DNA of 32,614 nt from Bacteroidaceae bacterium. GTDB lineage: Bacteria > Bacteroidota > Bacteroidia > Bacteroidales > Bacteroidaceae. Below the pieces are notes generated by a model. That model had not been told where the DNA came from. It was given only the letters and a program-made list of their open reading frames with translations, and searched no databases. The position numbers and the translations under genes were made by a program. Position 1 is the first letter of the stretch; every line of letters begins with the position of its first letter. The DNA lies in assembly GCA_900770665.1 (NCBI GenBank), contig CAAGKZ010000025.1, forward strand, positions 1 through 32,614, written 5' to 3'. This document shows, piece after piece, positions 1 to 8,312 of the stretch.

Positions 1-434
1 ATGTCCTGACCAGCGTATGTTGTGTGGTTAACACCGTACACGAACATAGGAGTGCTGTCCTTTGAAGGAGCTGACATGATAACCTTCTTTGCACCTGCGG
101 TGATGTGCTTGCGAGCTGTCTCGTCTGTCAAGAAGAAACCTGTAGACTCAACAACAACCTCAGCACCTACCTCGTCCCACTTCAAGTTAGCAGGATCCAT
201 CTCAGCTGTCAAACGGATCTTGTTACCGTTAACTACCAAGTAGTTGCCCTCTACCTCGATTGTACCGTCGAACTGACCGTGTACAGAGTCGTAACGCAAC
301 ATGTATGCCAAGTAATCAGCATCGAGAAGGTCGTTGATACCTACAACCTGAATGTCGTTAGCGAAGTTCTTCACTGCTGCACGGAACACCATACGGCCGA
401 TACGACCGAAACCGTTAATACCAAGTTTAATCAT
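1..434 (-). CDS. gap: Glyceraldehyde-3-phosphate dehydrogenase, 5' part (cut by window edge)
   Basis: Cytoplasmic glycolytic enzyme that oxidises glyceraldehyde-3-phosphate to 1,3-bisphosphoglycerate with NAD. Only the first 144 residues are in the window. The protein opens with MIKLGINGFGRIGR, the dinucleotide-binding glycine motif (residues 5-14), followed by the usual GAPDH segments LRYDSVHGQFDG and VVESTGFF. The catalytic Cys, expected near residue 150, lies beyond the edge. The start is the ATG at 434-432; the AT-rich upstream stretch has no clear Shine-Dalgarno. A 29-codon lipoprotein gene ends 68 bp upstream on the same strand and may be cotranscribed. Family assignment is certain. Confidence 0.97.
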   Translation of the reverse strand, partial: MIKLGINGFGRIGRMVFRAAVKNFANDIQVVGINDLLDADYLAYMLRYDSVHGQFDGTIEVEGNYLVVNGNKIRLTAEMDPANLKWDEVGAEVVVESTGFFLTDETARKHITAGAKKVIMSAPSKDSTPMFVYGVNHTTYAGQD

Positions 435-502
435 TTCTTTAAAATTTAATTAAAACGTTTATAATTAAAAAAAAGTCTCATTTACTCTCATAATAGGGAT
501 TT

Positions 503-592
503 TCATCCACAATTGCAATATTCGGCAGTGCGGCACGACACCATAATCAACGCCGCAAGTACAAGAAAAAACATCAATTTTGCAGTTTTCAT
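503..592 (-). CDS. Very small lipoprotein (29 aa)
   Basis: An ATG at 592-590 opens 29 codons ending in TGA. The peptide has two lysines at positions 2 and 5, a hydrophobic core (residues 6-18) and a lipobox ending MVSC with Cys20, then CRTAEYCNCG. After signal peptidase II cleavage only about ten residues would remain on the lipid-modified Cys, including two further Cys (26 and 28). A complete lipoprotein signal in so short a frame is unlikely by chance, and tiny Cys-containing lipoproteins occur in Bacteroidales. It lies 68 bp upstream of gap on the same strand. Function unknown. Coding is inferred from signal-peptide grammar only. Confidence 0.6.
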   Translation of the reverse strand: MKTAKLMFFLVLAALIMVSCRTAEYCNCG

Positions 593-833
593 ACTATTTC
601 AGCCTAATATCATCAAAATACACAATGCAACGACAGTGCCAGCGAGTGAAACGCAAACTTGTTTGAACGTTTTGCAACGAGCGCCGCCTATCTTCGCAAA
701 GTTTTTACTTTGCAAATTTAACAAAATGTTTTCACATATAAAACATCAAACACAGTTAAAAAATAAAAGTTTTTAATAAAAAGCCAATTTATTTGCCCAA
801 TAAGGCACCAATCGGCCAACTTGCGCACGTTTT
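593..833. other. Intergenic region with a decayed dispersed motif
   Basis: 241 bp between the small lipoprotein and the end of the M60 gene. Around 630-703 it carries GCGAGTG, a CAAACTTGTTTG palindrome, a CGAGCGC block and TATCTTCGCAAAG. This layout resembles the GCGAGTGCAAAG/CTTTGCCGAGCG insert at 8598-8674 and the repeats near 32290-32413, and looks like a dispersed Bacteroidales intergenic motif. TATCTTCG near 693 also resembles a plus-strand -7 box, but no gene follows it. The remainder is AT-rich. No convincing terminator for the M60 gene was found; 785-833 has only a weak TGCC/GGCA pairing. Confidence 0.4.
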
Positions 834-3800
834 TCATGGTCTTATGTAGACTTTGCGGCCATCGACAATGTAGAATCCCGGAGCAGTCACACGCTCTACA
901 CGACGACCATAGATGTCGTAAATCACCCTTGTGTCATCGCGTCCAACAGTCACTTGGGGTTCCATTCCTGTATAATCGAGTTCAGTCTTTTCCAGTATAA
1001 ACCTTGCATTCTCGGCCGATGCGTCATCCACAAAGCCCAGTTTTTGCGCTGTTGACCCATAACGTCCCAACATAAGCGATGTATCATACACAGGTGTGAA
1101 CAGGCACTCTCCACTCTCGAGCACAGCAATGCTCCACTCTGTCACACACCCGACAGCATCCTTTTCAACACTCCACACGCGGCCTTCACCGGGTTGCATA
1201 ACCCCGCTCCACGCAGGATTGGTGCCTAGCACCTTGCCGTCGCCCTGTTGCGGACAGATGCAATAACGCCCTACATCACTTCCTCGCATAAAGTACCACG
1301 CCTGGCCAAGACGGTTCTCGTCAGAGTCGGCAAATGCCACAAGATTCAATGCCTCGCCACCGCCATTGAAGATATTTGGCGTTGCCGCCACCTCGTATTC
1401 AAGAGGCGACTTGCCGGCAAGCGAAACAATGCGGTAGAAAACAGGAGATGCGAGTTCCGTTGTAAATTCCACAGGAAGTGGCGTTGCCAAAGCACGGCGC
1501 AAGGTGTCGGCCATCAGTTGCAGCTCGGCAGTGCAATTCTCAAGTTGCGTTGCACTTGATGCACTCTCCAGCACTCTCGTGGCCTTGGCAAGAAGTGCCT
1601 CGGCGTCGTCAACATACAGCGGTAGCCATGTTCCTTCGGGGTCGGCCGTGTCAATCTTTGCAAGCCCGAACTCCGAGAGGCAGAAGAAATATTGTCCGTT
1701 GTACTGCAGATGCGTTGGAGGACATGTGTGCCCCTCGACAAAGCAATCGGACTCGGTTACCGTAAAGCGCAGATAGCGGTAAGCCTTGCCGCATGATATG
1801 GTATCGGAAACGAAATTTTCTTTTATGCCCGACTCTGCAGCATCGCCCACACGCAGCATGACATCCACAATGCACCCGTCAGTGTCGGCAATTGTACCGC
1901 CGAAGTTGCTGTTGTTGTCGCCCCCGGGGTCAACGCTGTTCCAGTCGACCTTGTAACGCATGCGGTATACACCCGGAACCGATGGTGCAACAAACGCAGG
2001 CGGGTTGAGCGCATTGCGTCCATCACCCGAGATATAATTACCCAAGCTATTCAAGCCGCTCTCCTCATTGGTTTCGCTACCATAGAAAGAGTATGCGACA
2101 ATGTCACCACGCGGAATGCCACCCTCGACGTTTGTCTCAAAACCGTTCCTGTCGGCATCTATGTATATGTAGCCATGCATCCAACTCCAATTTCCATCTG
2201 TCACAAACGAAGCTGTCACCGTTTCGCCGGGGAGAACTTTGAGCACCGCTGTTGCAGTCATGTCATTGTAGAGGCGGTCAGGATTTGCCAAATCAACTGT
2301 CTGCATGCCACATCCGGGACTATGGAGTTTCACAGATGCTATCTTGCGTCCCTTCTTCACCACATCGGCAAAGTTGGAGTTCAGCGAGTAGTCGGCATTA
2401 CTTCCCGCGCCGTCACCGGCCAGCTCCTGCCTGCCGAGTGTGAGTATTGTCTCAAAACCTGCACCGTCGTTACTGCCGGACACCACCATACCGGTGGGTA
2501 TTGCATGAGGCAGCCCCTCGCGCAGTGAATAGTTGAAACAGAAATCCGACAGCGAATTGCCGCTTCCCATATCCACCTGCAGGAAATGTTGTTCGGCAAC
2601 AGGTGTACCACCCCAACGGCTGTGGAAATATGTTCCCACAGAGCCATCGAGCAACGCAGGCAAACCGCCACCGTCCTTTGCCGCGCCACCGGCATTGTGC
2701 TCGGCATTCGATGACATATAATATGGTGCCGATTGGTCGCTACATTGTAACTGCAACTTCCCGACGGCAGTATTGCCATTGAGGGTTGCGCTCACCTCAT
2801 TCATCACAGCAATCAGCGCCAGGCGCGCGCTCTTCAGTTGCGTATCGTTACCCATGTCATACACCTTTTTCAAAGCGAGATAGTGAGTATAAAGCTCAGC
2901 GTACATATTCACATACTCATTGTACGATGCACTGTTCATAGCCTGCGCTTTGCCCACTGAACGGCACACGGCAACAAGCTCCTGTTGTTCAACAAGACCA
3001 ACATATTTCTCGGCCACACCGCTCACCGACGCATTGCTGCCGAATGTAGCACCTGTAGCAATCTCCTTGACAAGCCACTTAACACCCTGCAACATCACTT
3101 CCATATCCAGGCGCGCATCATCGGCATCACTCAGCACTGCAAGCCTCATGTTCCAATGGGAAGCATCGGCGTCCTTGTTCCAACCCACAACGTTCTTTGC
3201 TGCGTCAAGGTGCAGATAATGCGACACTCCACCTATTACAACACTCCTGTCATCGCACAACTCCACACTGAACACACCGGCCGAAGATGTCGATGCTTCA
3301 CTTGCATATACCTGACGGCTTGCAGCATTGAGCACCCCCATGTAACGGTTGTTGCTGCGGTTCTTTATATAATATGAACCGGCACCGGCAGCCTTCTCAA
3401 ATGTCCAGCATGCAACATCACCGTATGGTACAGTCTTTCCGTCAACCTCGTTATTGCTGCCAAGATACATGTAATACCCCTGGTACATAACATTATCGAG
3501 CATGTACACAGCACCGTCGTTTATTCCGATGCGAGCTTTGTCACCGAGCTGCTCAAGCGCAGCAATCTCGGCAGTGAGTTTGTCTATGTACTCCATGTAC
3601 TCCGCCGCCACTCGTTTGTCATGTACAGCAACAGCCTTGTCATACAGCAACATCAGTCCCTGAGTATATATAGGGCTGTAGTACCCCACCCGTTTGTACG
3701 ATGTATCGACATATTTCTTTATCTCGCTTACCTTGTCAATCATAGACTTGAGCATCACCCTCTTAGCCTCGTCGCCGGTGGCCTCGTTCACATTCTTTGC

Positions 3801-6311
3801 CACAACGACCGACTGGTCGGCACCAAAGACCTTTATCTTGCATGCGCCGCTCTTTATGGCCTCCATGGTAGCGGCATCAACCTGCAGTTGCACGTCGTTA
3901 TAGAAGGCATGCATATTGCCCGACCATTCGAGCAGCACGCCCACGGCACCCTGTCCGCCGGCCACAGTTACTGTATTATCGGACTCCTGCACCCACACGA
4001 ACTCACCGCTTACGGGCTGTGGATTGGCATAATCGGTATACTGTCCCATGCTGCCGGTCTTCAGCTCGCCATCAGACCACAGCTTGCTGTGCGAGGGATA
4101 TTTCTTGCTCTTTACATCGCCAATACGGTCCTCAATAAACAGAATGGAATAGTTCTTGCGGTAGCCATAGCCGGCAACCTCGTTCTTTGCGGCATTTATG
4201 TCGTTCTGCTGGCTCACCACATTATAGTCATAATAATCGGTTATGGCAGTCTTGCCGAACGGGACAAAGAATCCCCATGCCTCAAAGAATGGTGTCAAAT
4301 CCTCCCCTGCTGCACGGCAGGCATATTTGTAGAACTTGAGTGACTCGCCCGAGGTGTATACATCACCCACATTCGACTCACGTATTGCCATGGGGTCGTT
4401 ACGCAAATACTCAAAGAGTTTGGGAAAGAAGTTCCTGTTACGGCCGGCGGCATGATAGTAGAGCCACAGCTGGTAGAACATTCTCATCCTTGAATCGGAG
4501 TTGCGGAAGTGCCATGCTGTGCCGTTGCGGTGAGCCGTGCAGTTATCGGCAATGGTGCCGCCGCGTGTGTGGAAATAATCCTGATAGAAAATTGCCACAT
4601 TCGAGAAGAGATTGTTGCTGACCTCGGTTGTACCAACCATGTTTATGGCATTCTGGTTAGAGTGTCCGAACTCATGTGCGCACACCCATATATAACTCGA
4701 GCGCTCCATTTCATCGCCACGGAGCATTCCCTCGCCATGCGCGAACTGTATGCGGAATGGCATTTGGGTATATGCGCCTATTGTCGGCAATGAATGTACG
4801 AGCTGTCGGTTATTGAAGGAGCGCGAGAAGTCCGATGTATATGTGTGCAGTCCTAACGGGTCGGCAGCCATCTCCGTAGCCGATGAAATACCCATCACCA
4901 TGTGCTGTGTGGCACCAATAAGGTCCCACATGTCGAGCGCGCGGTCAATGGACGATGCGCTGTTGTTCTTGAAGACGGTTTCCCAACTGGTACGGTATAC
5001 GAATTTGCCGCCAAGGACATCGTAATACTCCATGCCGAGTTTGGAGGCATTGCTGCTGAGCTCGCTGTATATGGCAGCATCGTTCATGGAACGGTCATAC
5101 ATTCCGTTGATATTTCCGCCCTCAATGTGCACCTCAATGTCGGGATAGTTCGCCAATGGGTAGCTGCTGCTTTGGCTGTTAACGGCATATATGAGATAGA
5201 GCATTGTCTTGTCGCCATAGAACGGCACCACATTAAGACCTGTGGTAAGCTGCACAGGGTTGCTTCCTGCAATGGTGGTCAGATAGTCCTTGCTGTTGTG
5301 GTTCAATCCGGCAAGATAAAGAGCAGAACCCTGGTTTATATTACCTTTTACCATTATATATAACATATTCATGTCGCCGGCATAGATACCCGTGGGATTG
5401 TTCATGTTGGAGTATGCTCCAACCTTTACCACCTTGCTAATCTCCTCGGCAACCGAATGTGGTTCAATGGTCTGCACCCTGAAACGCTTTGCTGCAGCAC
5501 TTGTCCATGACACGTTGCTGTTGTCCCTGTTTGTCTCGGCCCAATTTCCATTGCATACCTTGAGAGCCATCTCCTTGAGTTCCTGCGGCAGAGCCTGATA
5601 GGCCGATGACGCAAGCAACGCGCTCTGCGATTTGTATGCACTGCGCAGCTCGGTGCAGAGATTGTCGGTAAACAAGGTATTCAGGTAACCGTGGAACTCA
5701 TCCTTGCGGTTTACCATGTTCTCGAAATCAGCCAACTTATTCCACTGTGCCTGCACATCGACACCCGAAACAAGTTCAATGCTCCACAGCGAGGCATCGG
5801 CCGACCCCATCCAGCTCACACAGCTACCCTCGGCATTGCTGTGCAGTTTGTCGTAATAGTAATCGGTGTTTCCCGTCTTCTTGTTCTCGGCACCAAGTGT
5901 GTAATATCCGTCCCTGCTGCACTCCCACAGGTCGGTAGTGAAATAGGTGCTCTCGCCATCGTGGCTACCGGTATAAGAACCCGCGTTCTTTACCGTACCC
6001 CACGGAGTAGATGAGTTGTTGTTACCCTGCAGATAGCGACCGTTGCCCAGGTTGCGAAGCCTCACCTTGTAACCGACGGGAATGGCATTGTAATAACGTT
6101 CCTCGACATACCACAGCTGTGAATAGTCGGCACTGTTGCGGTCGGTACAACTCACCAACGAAGCATTGCTTGCAGCAGCCTTGCCGGTACTGCGGTTAAC
6201 AAGTTGCACCACCGTACCTTTTGTAAACTGGGCAAACACCTGCTGTGGCATGCACAGCAAAGAGAGAAGGAGTATAACTGTAATAAGGAGAAAACGTCTT
6301 TTCATATACAT
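834..6311 (-). CDS. Secreted M60-family metallopeptidase with lectin-like and discoidin-like domains
   Basis: A 1825-residue exported protein, probably a mucin or O-glycoprotein peptidase. The signal peptide has a KRR start and hydrophobic core (residues 3-27, cleavage near VFA|Q). Residues about 30-180 look like a ricin-type beta-trefoil. The zinc site is HEFGH at 546-550 with the downstream Glu at 563 (GTTE), matching the M60 pattern HExxH-x(8-28)-E. A second lectin-like block lies at about 930-1060. A discoidin-like fold begins near 1200, is interrupted at about 1370-1500 by a GEVED-like block (YIYIDADRNG), and resumes after 1500. A third lectin-like block is at about 1620-1780. The C-terminus (IYDIYGRRV...GFYIVDGRKV) resembles a cell-surface sorting tail. 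M1 (6311) or M3 (6305) could be the start. The peptidase call is firm; substrate is inferred from the family. Confidence 0.9.
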   Translation of the reverse strand: MYMKRRFLLITVILLLSLLCMPQQVFAQFTKGTVVQLVNRSTGKAAASNASLVSCTDRNSADYSQLWYVEERYYNAIPVGYKVRLRNLGNGRYLQGNNNSSTPWGTVKNAGSYTGSHDGESTYFTTDLWECSRDGYYTLGAENKKTGNTDYYYDKLHSNAEGSCVSWMGSADASLWSIELVSGVDVQAQWNKLADFENMVNRKDEFHGYLNTLFTDNLCTELRSAYKSQSALLASSAYQALPQELKEMALKVCNGNWAETNRDNSNVSWTSAAAKRFRVQTIEPHSVAEEISKVVKVGAYSNMNNPTGIYAGDMNMLYIMVKGNINQGSALYLAGLNHNSKDYLTTIAGSNPVQLTTGLNVVPFYGDKTMLYLIYAVNSQSSSYPLANYPDIEVHIEGGNINGMYDRSMNDAAIYSELSSNASKLGMEYYDVLGGKFVYRTSWETVFKNNSASSIDRALDMWDLIGATQHMVMGISSATEMAADPLGLHTYTSDFSRSFNNRQLVHSLPTIGAYTQMPFRIQFAHGEGMLRGDEMERSSYIWVCAHEFGHSNQNAINMVGTTEVSNNLFSNVAIFYQDYFHTRGGTIADNCTAHRNGTAWHFRNSDSRMRMFYQLWLYYHAAGRNRNFFPKLFEYLRNDPMAIRESNVGDVYTSGESLKFYKYACRAAGEDLTPFFEAWGFFVPFGKTAITDYYDYNVVSQQNDINAAKNEVAGYGYRKNYSILFIEDRIGDVKSKKYPSHSKLWSDGELKTGSMGQYTDYANPQPVSGEFVWVQESDNTVTVAGGQGAVGVLLEWSGNMHAFYNDVQLQVDAATMEAIKSGACKIKVFGADQSVVVAKNVNEATGDEAKRVMLKSMIDKVSEIKKYVDTSYKRVGYYSPIYTQGLMLLYDKAVAVHDKRVAAEYMEYIDKLTAEIAALEQLGDKARIGINDGAVYMLDNVMYQGYYMYLGSNNEVDGKTVPYGDVACWTFEKAAGAGSYYIKNRSNNRYMGVLNAASRQVYASEASTSSAGVFSVELCDDRSVVIGGVSHYLHLDAAKNVVGWNKDADASHWNMRLAVLSDADDARLDMEVMLQGVKWLVKEIATGATFGSNASVSGVAEKYVGLVEQQELVAVCRSVGKAQAMNSASYNEYVNMYAELYTHYLALKKVYDMGNDTQLKSARLALIAVMNEVSATLNGNTAVGKLQLQCSDQSAPYYMSSNAEHNAGGAAKDGGGLPALLDGSVGTYFHSRWGGTPVAEQHFLQVDMGSGNSLSDFCFNYSLREGLPHAIPTGMVVSGSNDGAGFETILTLGRQELAGDGAGSNADYSLNSNFADVVKKGRKIASVKLHSPGCGMQTVDLANPDRLYNDMTATAVLKVLPGETVTASFVTDGNWSWMHGYIYIDADRNGFETNVEGGIPRGDIVAYSFYGSETNEESGLNSLGNYISGDGRNALNPPAFVAPSVPGVYRMRYKVDWNSVDPGGDNNSNFGGTIADTDGCIVDVMLRVGDAAESGIKENFVSDTISCGKAYRYLRFTVTESDCFVEGHTCPPTHLQYNGQYFFCLSEFGLAKIDTADPEGTWLPLYVDDAEALLAKATRVLESASSATQLENCTAELQLMADTLRRALATPLPVEFTTELASPVFYRIVSLAGKSPLEYEVAATPNIFNGGGEALNLVAFADSDENRLGQAWYFMRGSDVGRYCICPQQGDGKVLGTNPAWSGVMQPGEGRVWSVEKDAVGCVTEWSIAVLESGECLFTPVYDTSLMLGRYGSTAQKLGFVDDASAENARFILEKTELDYTGMEPQVTVGRDDTRVIYDIYGRRVERVTAPGFYIVDGRKVYIRP

Positions 6312-6370
6312 TATAATTAATTATAATCAATTCCCCCTGCACGCACAGGCGTCACAGGAAGAAATACATG

Positions 6371-6378
6371 CAAACTTA
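6371..6378 (-). promoter_or_regulatory. Possible -7 box for the M60 gene
   Basis: On the minus strand this reads TAAGTTTG, matching TAnnTTTG, about 60 nt upstream of the M60 start. No clear TTTG partner is seen at the expected spacing, so this is a weak call. Confidence 0.35.
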
Positions 6379-6421
6379 ATAATTTTTCATATTTTATCAC
6401 ACCATTTACACATTTTTTATC

Positions 6422-6429
6422 TATCTTTG
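6422..6429 (+). promoter_or_regulatory. -7 promoter box of the mscL remnant
   Basis: TATCTTTG (TAnnTTTG) followed by C, 17 nt upstream of the remnant's ATG. The upstream region is T-rich without a clean TTTG -33 box. The box suggests the truncated gene may still be transcribed. Confidence 0.55.
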
Positions 6430-6446
6430 CAAAGCAAACAAAACAA

Positions 6447-6551
6447 ATGTCATTTGTAAAGACTATGGGCTTTCTTCAGAATTTCAAAGCCTTCGCAATG
6501 AAGAGCAATGTAATCGGTGCCACCACCGGTGAAGAGAGACAGCGCACATAA
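6447..6551 (+). pseudogene. mscL: Remnant of mscL (large-conductance mechanosensitive channel), N-terminus only
   Basis: A 34-codon frame starting at ATG 6447 and ending at TAA 6549-6551. Residues 9-23 (FLQNFKAFAMKSNVI) match the amphipathic N-terminal helix of MscL, typically FLQ-(D/E)-FK-x-FAM-(R/K)-GNVID. The following membrane segment (LAVGVIIGGAFG in intact MscL) is absent; instead the frame reads GATTGEERQRT and stops. MscL is usually about 130-145 residues, so both membrane helices are gone and channel function is impossible. The upstream TATCTTTG box and downstream hairpin terminator survive, so a short peptide could still be made. From memory, gap-mscL-guaA is a common Bacteroidales gene order, which fits decay in place. 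The alternative is a short peptide reusing this helix. Confidence 0.7.
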
Positions 6552-6553
6552 AC

Positions 6554-6590
6554 GAGAGTGAAACCATGCGGTTTTCACTCTCATTTTTTA
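6554..6590 (+). terminator. Rho-independent terminator after the mscL remnant
   Basis: Stem GAGAGTGAAA (6554-6563) pairs with TTTCACTCTC (6573-6582), continued by CC/GG around an ATGC loop with one bulged T, then a T-rich run. It begins two bases after the remnant's stop codon and insulates guaA from it. Confidence 0.85.
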
Positions 6591-6614
6591 TAAAATATTT
6601 GCATCGACACTATT

Positions 6615-6643
6615 GTTGAAAAAGAGAAAAAAGAGTAATTTCG
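6615..6643 (+). promoter_or_regulatory. Probable guaA promoter
   Basis: TTG at 6615-6617, 18 nt, then TAATTTCG at 6636-6643, close to TTTG-N19-TAnnTTTG. Transcription would start near 6648, leaving a leader of about 40 nt. No purine-riboswitch-like fold was recognised in so short a leader. Confidence 0.55.
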
Positions 6644-6688
6644 CGACATTGGAATAGTAAACAAAACCAATTTAATATATTCAAGAAT

Positions 6689-7996
6689 ATGAAACAGGAC
6701 ATGATTGTTATCCTTGACCTCGGTAGTCACGAGAACACAGTGCTTGCACGCGCAATACGCGCACTTGGCGTCTACAGCGAGATCTACCCACACGACATCA
6801 CAGTCGATGAGCTCAAGGCTCTCCCAAATGTAAAAGGTATTATCATCAACGGTGGCCCCAACAACGTTATCGACGGTGTTGCCATCGATGTTAACCACGA
6901 TATCTACAACGCAGGCTTCCCTGTTATGGCAGCAGGCCACGACAAGGCTCTCTGCGAGGTTAAGATTGCCCAGATTGGCAACGACGTAGAGGTTGTAAAA
7001 GAGGCTGTGAAGGAGTTCGTACTCGACACTTGCAAGGCCGAGAAGAACTGGAACATGACAAACTTCGTTAACGACCAGGTTGAGCTCATCCGCCGCCAGG
7101 TAGGTGACAAGAAGGTGTTGCTCGCCCTCTCAGGCGGTGTCGACAGTTCTGTTGTTGCAGCACTTCTTTTGAAGGCTATCGGCGATAACCTTGTATGCGT
7201 TCACGTGAACCACGGTCTCATGCGCAAGGGCGAGAGCGAGGCTGTTGTTGATGTATTCAGCAAGCAGCTCTGCGCAAACCTTGTATATGTTGACGCAACC
7301 GACCGTTTCCTCAACCTTCTTGAGGGTGTGGCCGATCCCGAGCAGAAGCGCAAGATTATCGGTGGCGAGTTCATCCGCGTATTCGAGGAGGAGGCACGCA
7401 AACTCGACGGCATCGACTTCCTTGGCCAGGGCACAATCTACCCCGACATCGTTGAGAGCGGTACAAAGACAGCCAAGATGGTAAAGAGCCACCACAACGT
7501 AGGCGGTCTGCCAGAAGACCTCCAGTTCGAGTTGGTAGAGCCAATCCGTCAGTTGTTCAAGGACGAGGTACGCGCTTGTGGTCTCGAGCTCGGCTTGCCA
7601 TACGACATGGTATACCGTCAGCCATTCCCAGGCCCCGGTTTGGGTGTACGCTGCCTTGGCGCCATCACACGCGACCGTCTTGAGGCATTGCGCGAGAGCG
7701 ACGCTATCCTGCGCGAGGAGTTCAAGAACGCCGGCCTCGACAAGACAGTATGGCAGTACTTCACCGTAGTACCCGACTTCAAGTCAGTAGGCGTACGCAA
7801 CAACGCACGTTCATACGACTGGCCCGTAATCATCCGCGCCGTGAACACCGTTGATGCAATGACAGCAACCATCGAGCAGATTGAGTGGCCAATCCTTCTG
7901 AAGATTACCGACCGCATACTCGCTGAAGTTCCAAACATCAACCGTGTATGCTACGATATGTCACCAAAACCCAGTGCTACTATTGAATGGGAATAA
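6689..7996 (+). CDS. guaA: GMP synthase with degenerate glutamine amidotransferase domain
   Basis: Converts XMP to GMP using ATP and ammonia, in the cytoplasm. The C-terminal half is canonical: the ATP pyrophosphatase P-loop SGGVDSS is at residues 148-154, followed by HVNHGLMRKGE, GQGTIYPDIVES, PFPGPGLGVRC and the GMP_synt_C end SATIEWE. The N-terminal half is abnormal. It starts like a class-I amidotransferase (VILDLGSHEN, IIINGGPNNV), but the nucleophile motif (usually GICYGMQ) is replaced by AAGHDKA, and the stretch carrying the catalytic His and Glu is missing. The total is 435 residues against about 510-525 for two-domain GuaA. The enzyme probably needs free ammonia or a partner glutaminase. 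Its last codons form the left arm of the terminator at 7987, a sequence duplicated 1.6 kb downstream. Confidence 0.93.
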   Translation: MKQDMIVILDLGSHENTVLARAIRALGVYSEIYPHDITVDELKALPNVKGIIINGGPNNVIDGVAIDVNHDIYNAGFPVMAAGHDKALCEVKIAQIGNDVEVVKEAVKEFVLDTCKAEKNWNMTNFVNDQVELIRRQVGDKKVLLALSGGVDSSVVAALLLKAIGDNLVCVHVNHGLMRKGESEAVVDVFSKQLCANLVYVDATDRFLNLLEGVADPEQKRKIIGGEFIRVFEEEARKLDGIDFLGQGTIYPDIVESGTKTAKMVKSHHNVGGLPEDLQFELVEPIRQLFKDEVRACGLELGLPYDMVYRQPFPGPGLGVRCLGAITRDRLEALRESDAILREEFKNAGLDKTVWQYFTVVPDFKSVGVRNNARSYDWPVIIRAVNTVDAMTATIEQIEWPILLKITDRILAEVPNINRVCYDMSPKPSATIEWE

Positions 7997-8038
7997 AAGA
8001 AAAAAGAGCCTTGCGGCTCTTTTTTCTTTTATTCCCAT
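7987..8038 (+). terminator. Long perfect hairpin terminator overlapping the guaA stop
   Basis: A 24-bp perfect stem: left arm 7987-8010, loop TTGC, right arm 8015-8038. The left arm starts inside the last sense codons of guaA (ATGGGAATAA). The inner GAGCC/GGCTC flanked by A and T tracts makes it a bidirectional terminator. The right arm recurs at 9663-9687, and in part at 13178-13205, which ties it to the downstream repeats. Confidence 0.85.
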
Positions 8039-8172
8039 AGAAGCAATTACAAAGCAATGGTCACGCGCTGTGTAGACGAAGGTTACACCGCGTGGGTTGC
8101 GGTCGCGAAGCGATTGTAATTGATTCAATGGGAGAGCCGCAACGCGGCTACAATCACCCCCAAGGGCAAACA
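8039..8172. repeat. Folded repeat family A, copy A1
   Basis: Predicted folds: closing stem P1 CAATTACAA (8044-8052) with TTGTAATTG (8114-8122). Inside it hairpin P2: CACGCG (8062-8067) plus GTGTA (8070-8074) with TACACCGCGTG (8084-8094). After the single-stranded segment AATGGGA comes P3: AGCCGC-AAC-GCGGCT. Copies A2 and A3 keep the same stems with paired substitutions. No credible protein is encoded. It may act as RNA or as a mobile hairpin DNA; the sequence alone does not decide. Confidence 0.7.
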
Positions 8173-8177
8173 TTAAA

Positions 8178-8201
8178 TAAAAGAGCCGCAAGGCTCTTTT
8201 A
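8178..8201. terminator. Small hairpin after copy A1
   Basis: TAAAAGAGCC-GCAA-GGCTCTTTTA: a 10-bp stem with a 4-nt loop, preceded by GGGCAAACATTAAA. The same GGGCAAACATTAAA plus GAGCC/GGCTC hairpin combination occurs at 13150-13189, so it is part of the island's repeated vocabulary as well as a possible terminator. Confidence 0.55.
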
Positions 8202-8312
8202 TCAGACCTACAAAGTCTTAAAATGTATTCACTCATCTCCTGTATTCAAATAATTCTACATTCTTAAAGTCTTACACCAACATAATATATTCAATTTATT
8301 CAACGGATTTTA

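Noticed and set aside
513..776. Open plus-strand frame of 87 codons between gap and the M60 gene
   Set aside because: It runs antisense through the small lipoprotein and a dispersed motif, has no promoter at a fitting distance and no recognisable protein features.
3621..4343. 240-codon frame opposite the M60 gene
   Set aside because: It is a shadow of the well-supported metallopeptidase frame on the other strand.
6592..6688. Purine riboswitch upstream of guaA
   Set aside because: The leader after the predicted start site is about 40 nt, too short, and no conserved core was seen.
7961..8236. Frames reading MGIKEKRAARLFF or MGIKEKRAERLFF in the guaA-tail hairpins (also near 9636 and 13104)
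   Set aside because: They are translations of the palindromic terminator and repeat elements, not proteins.
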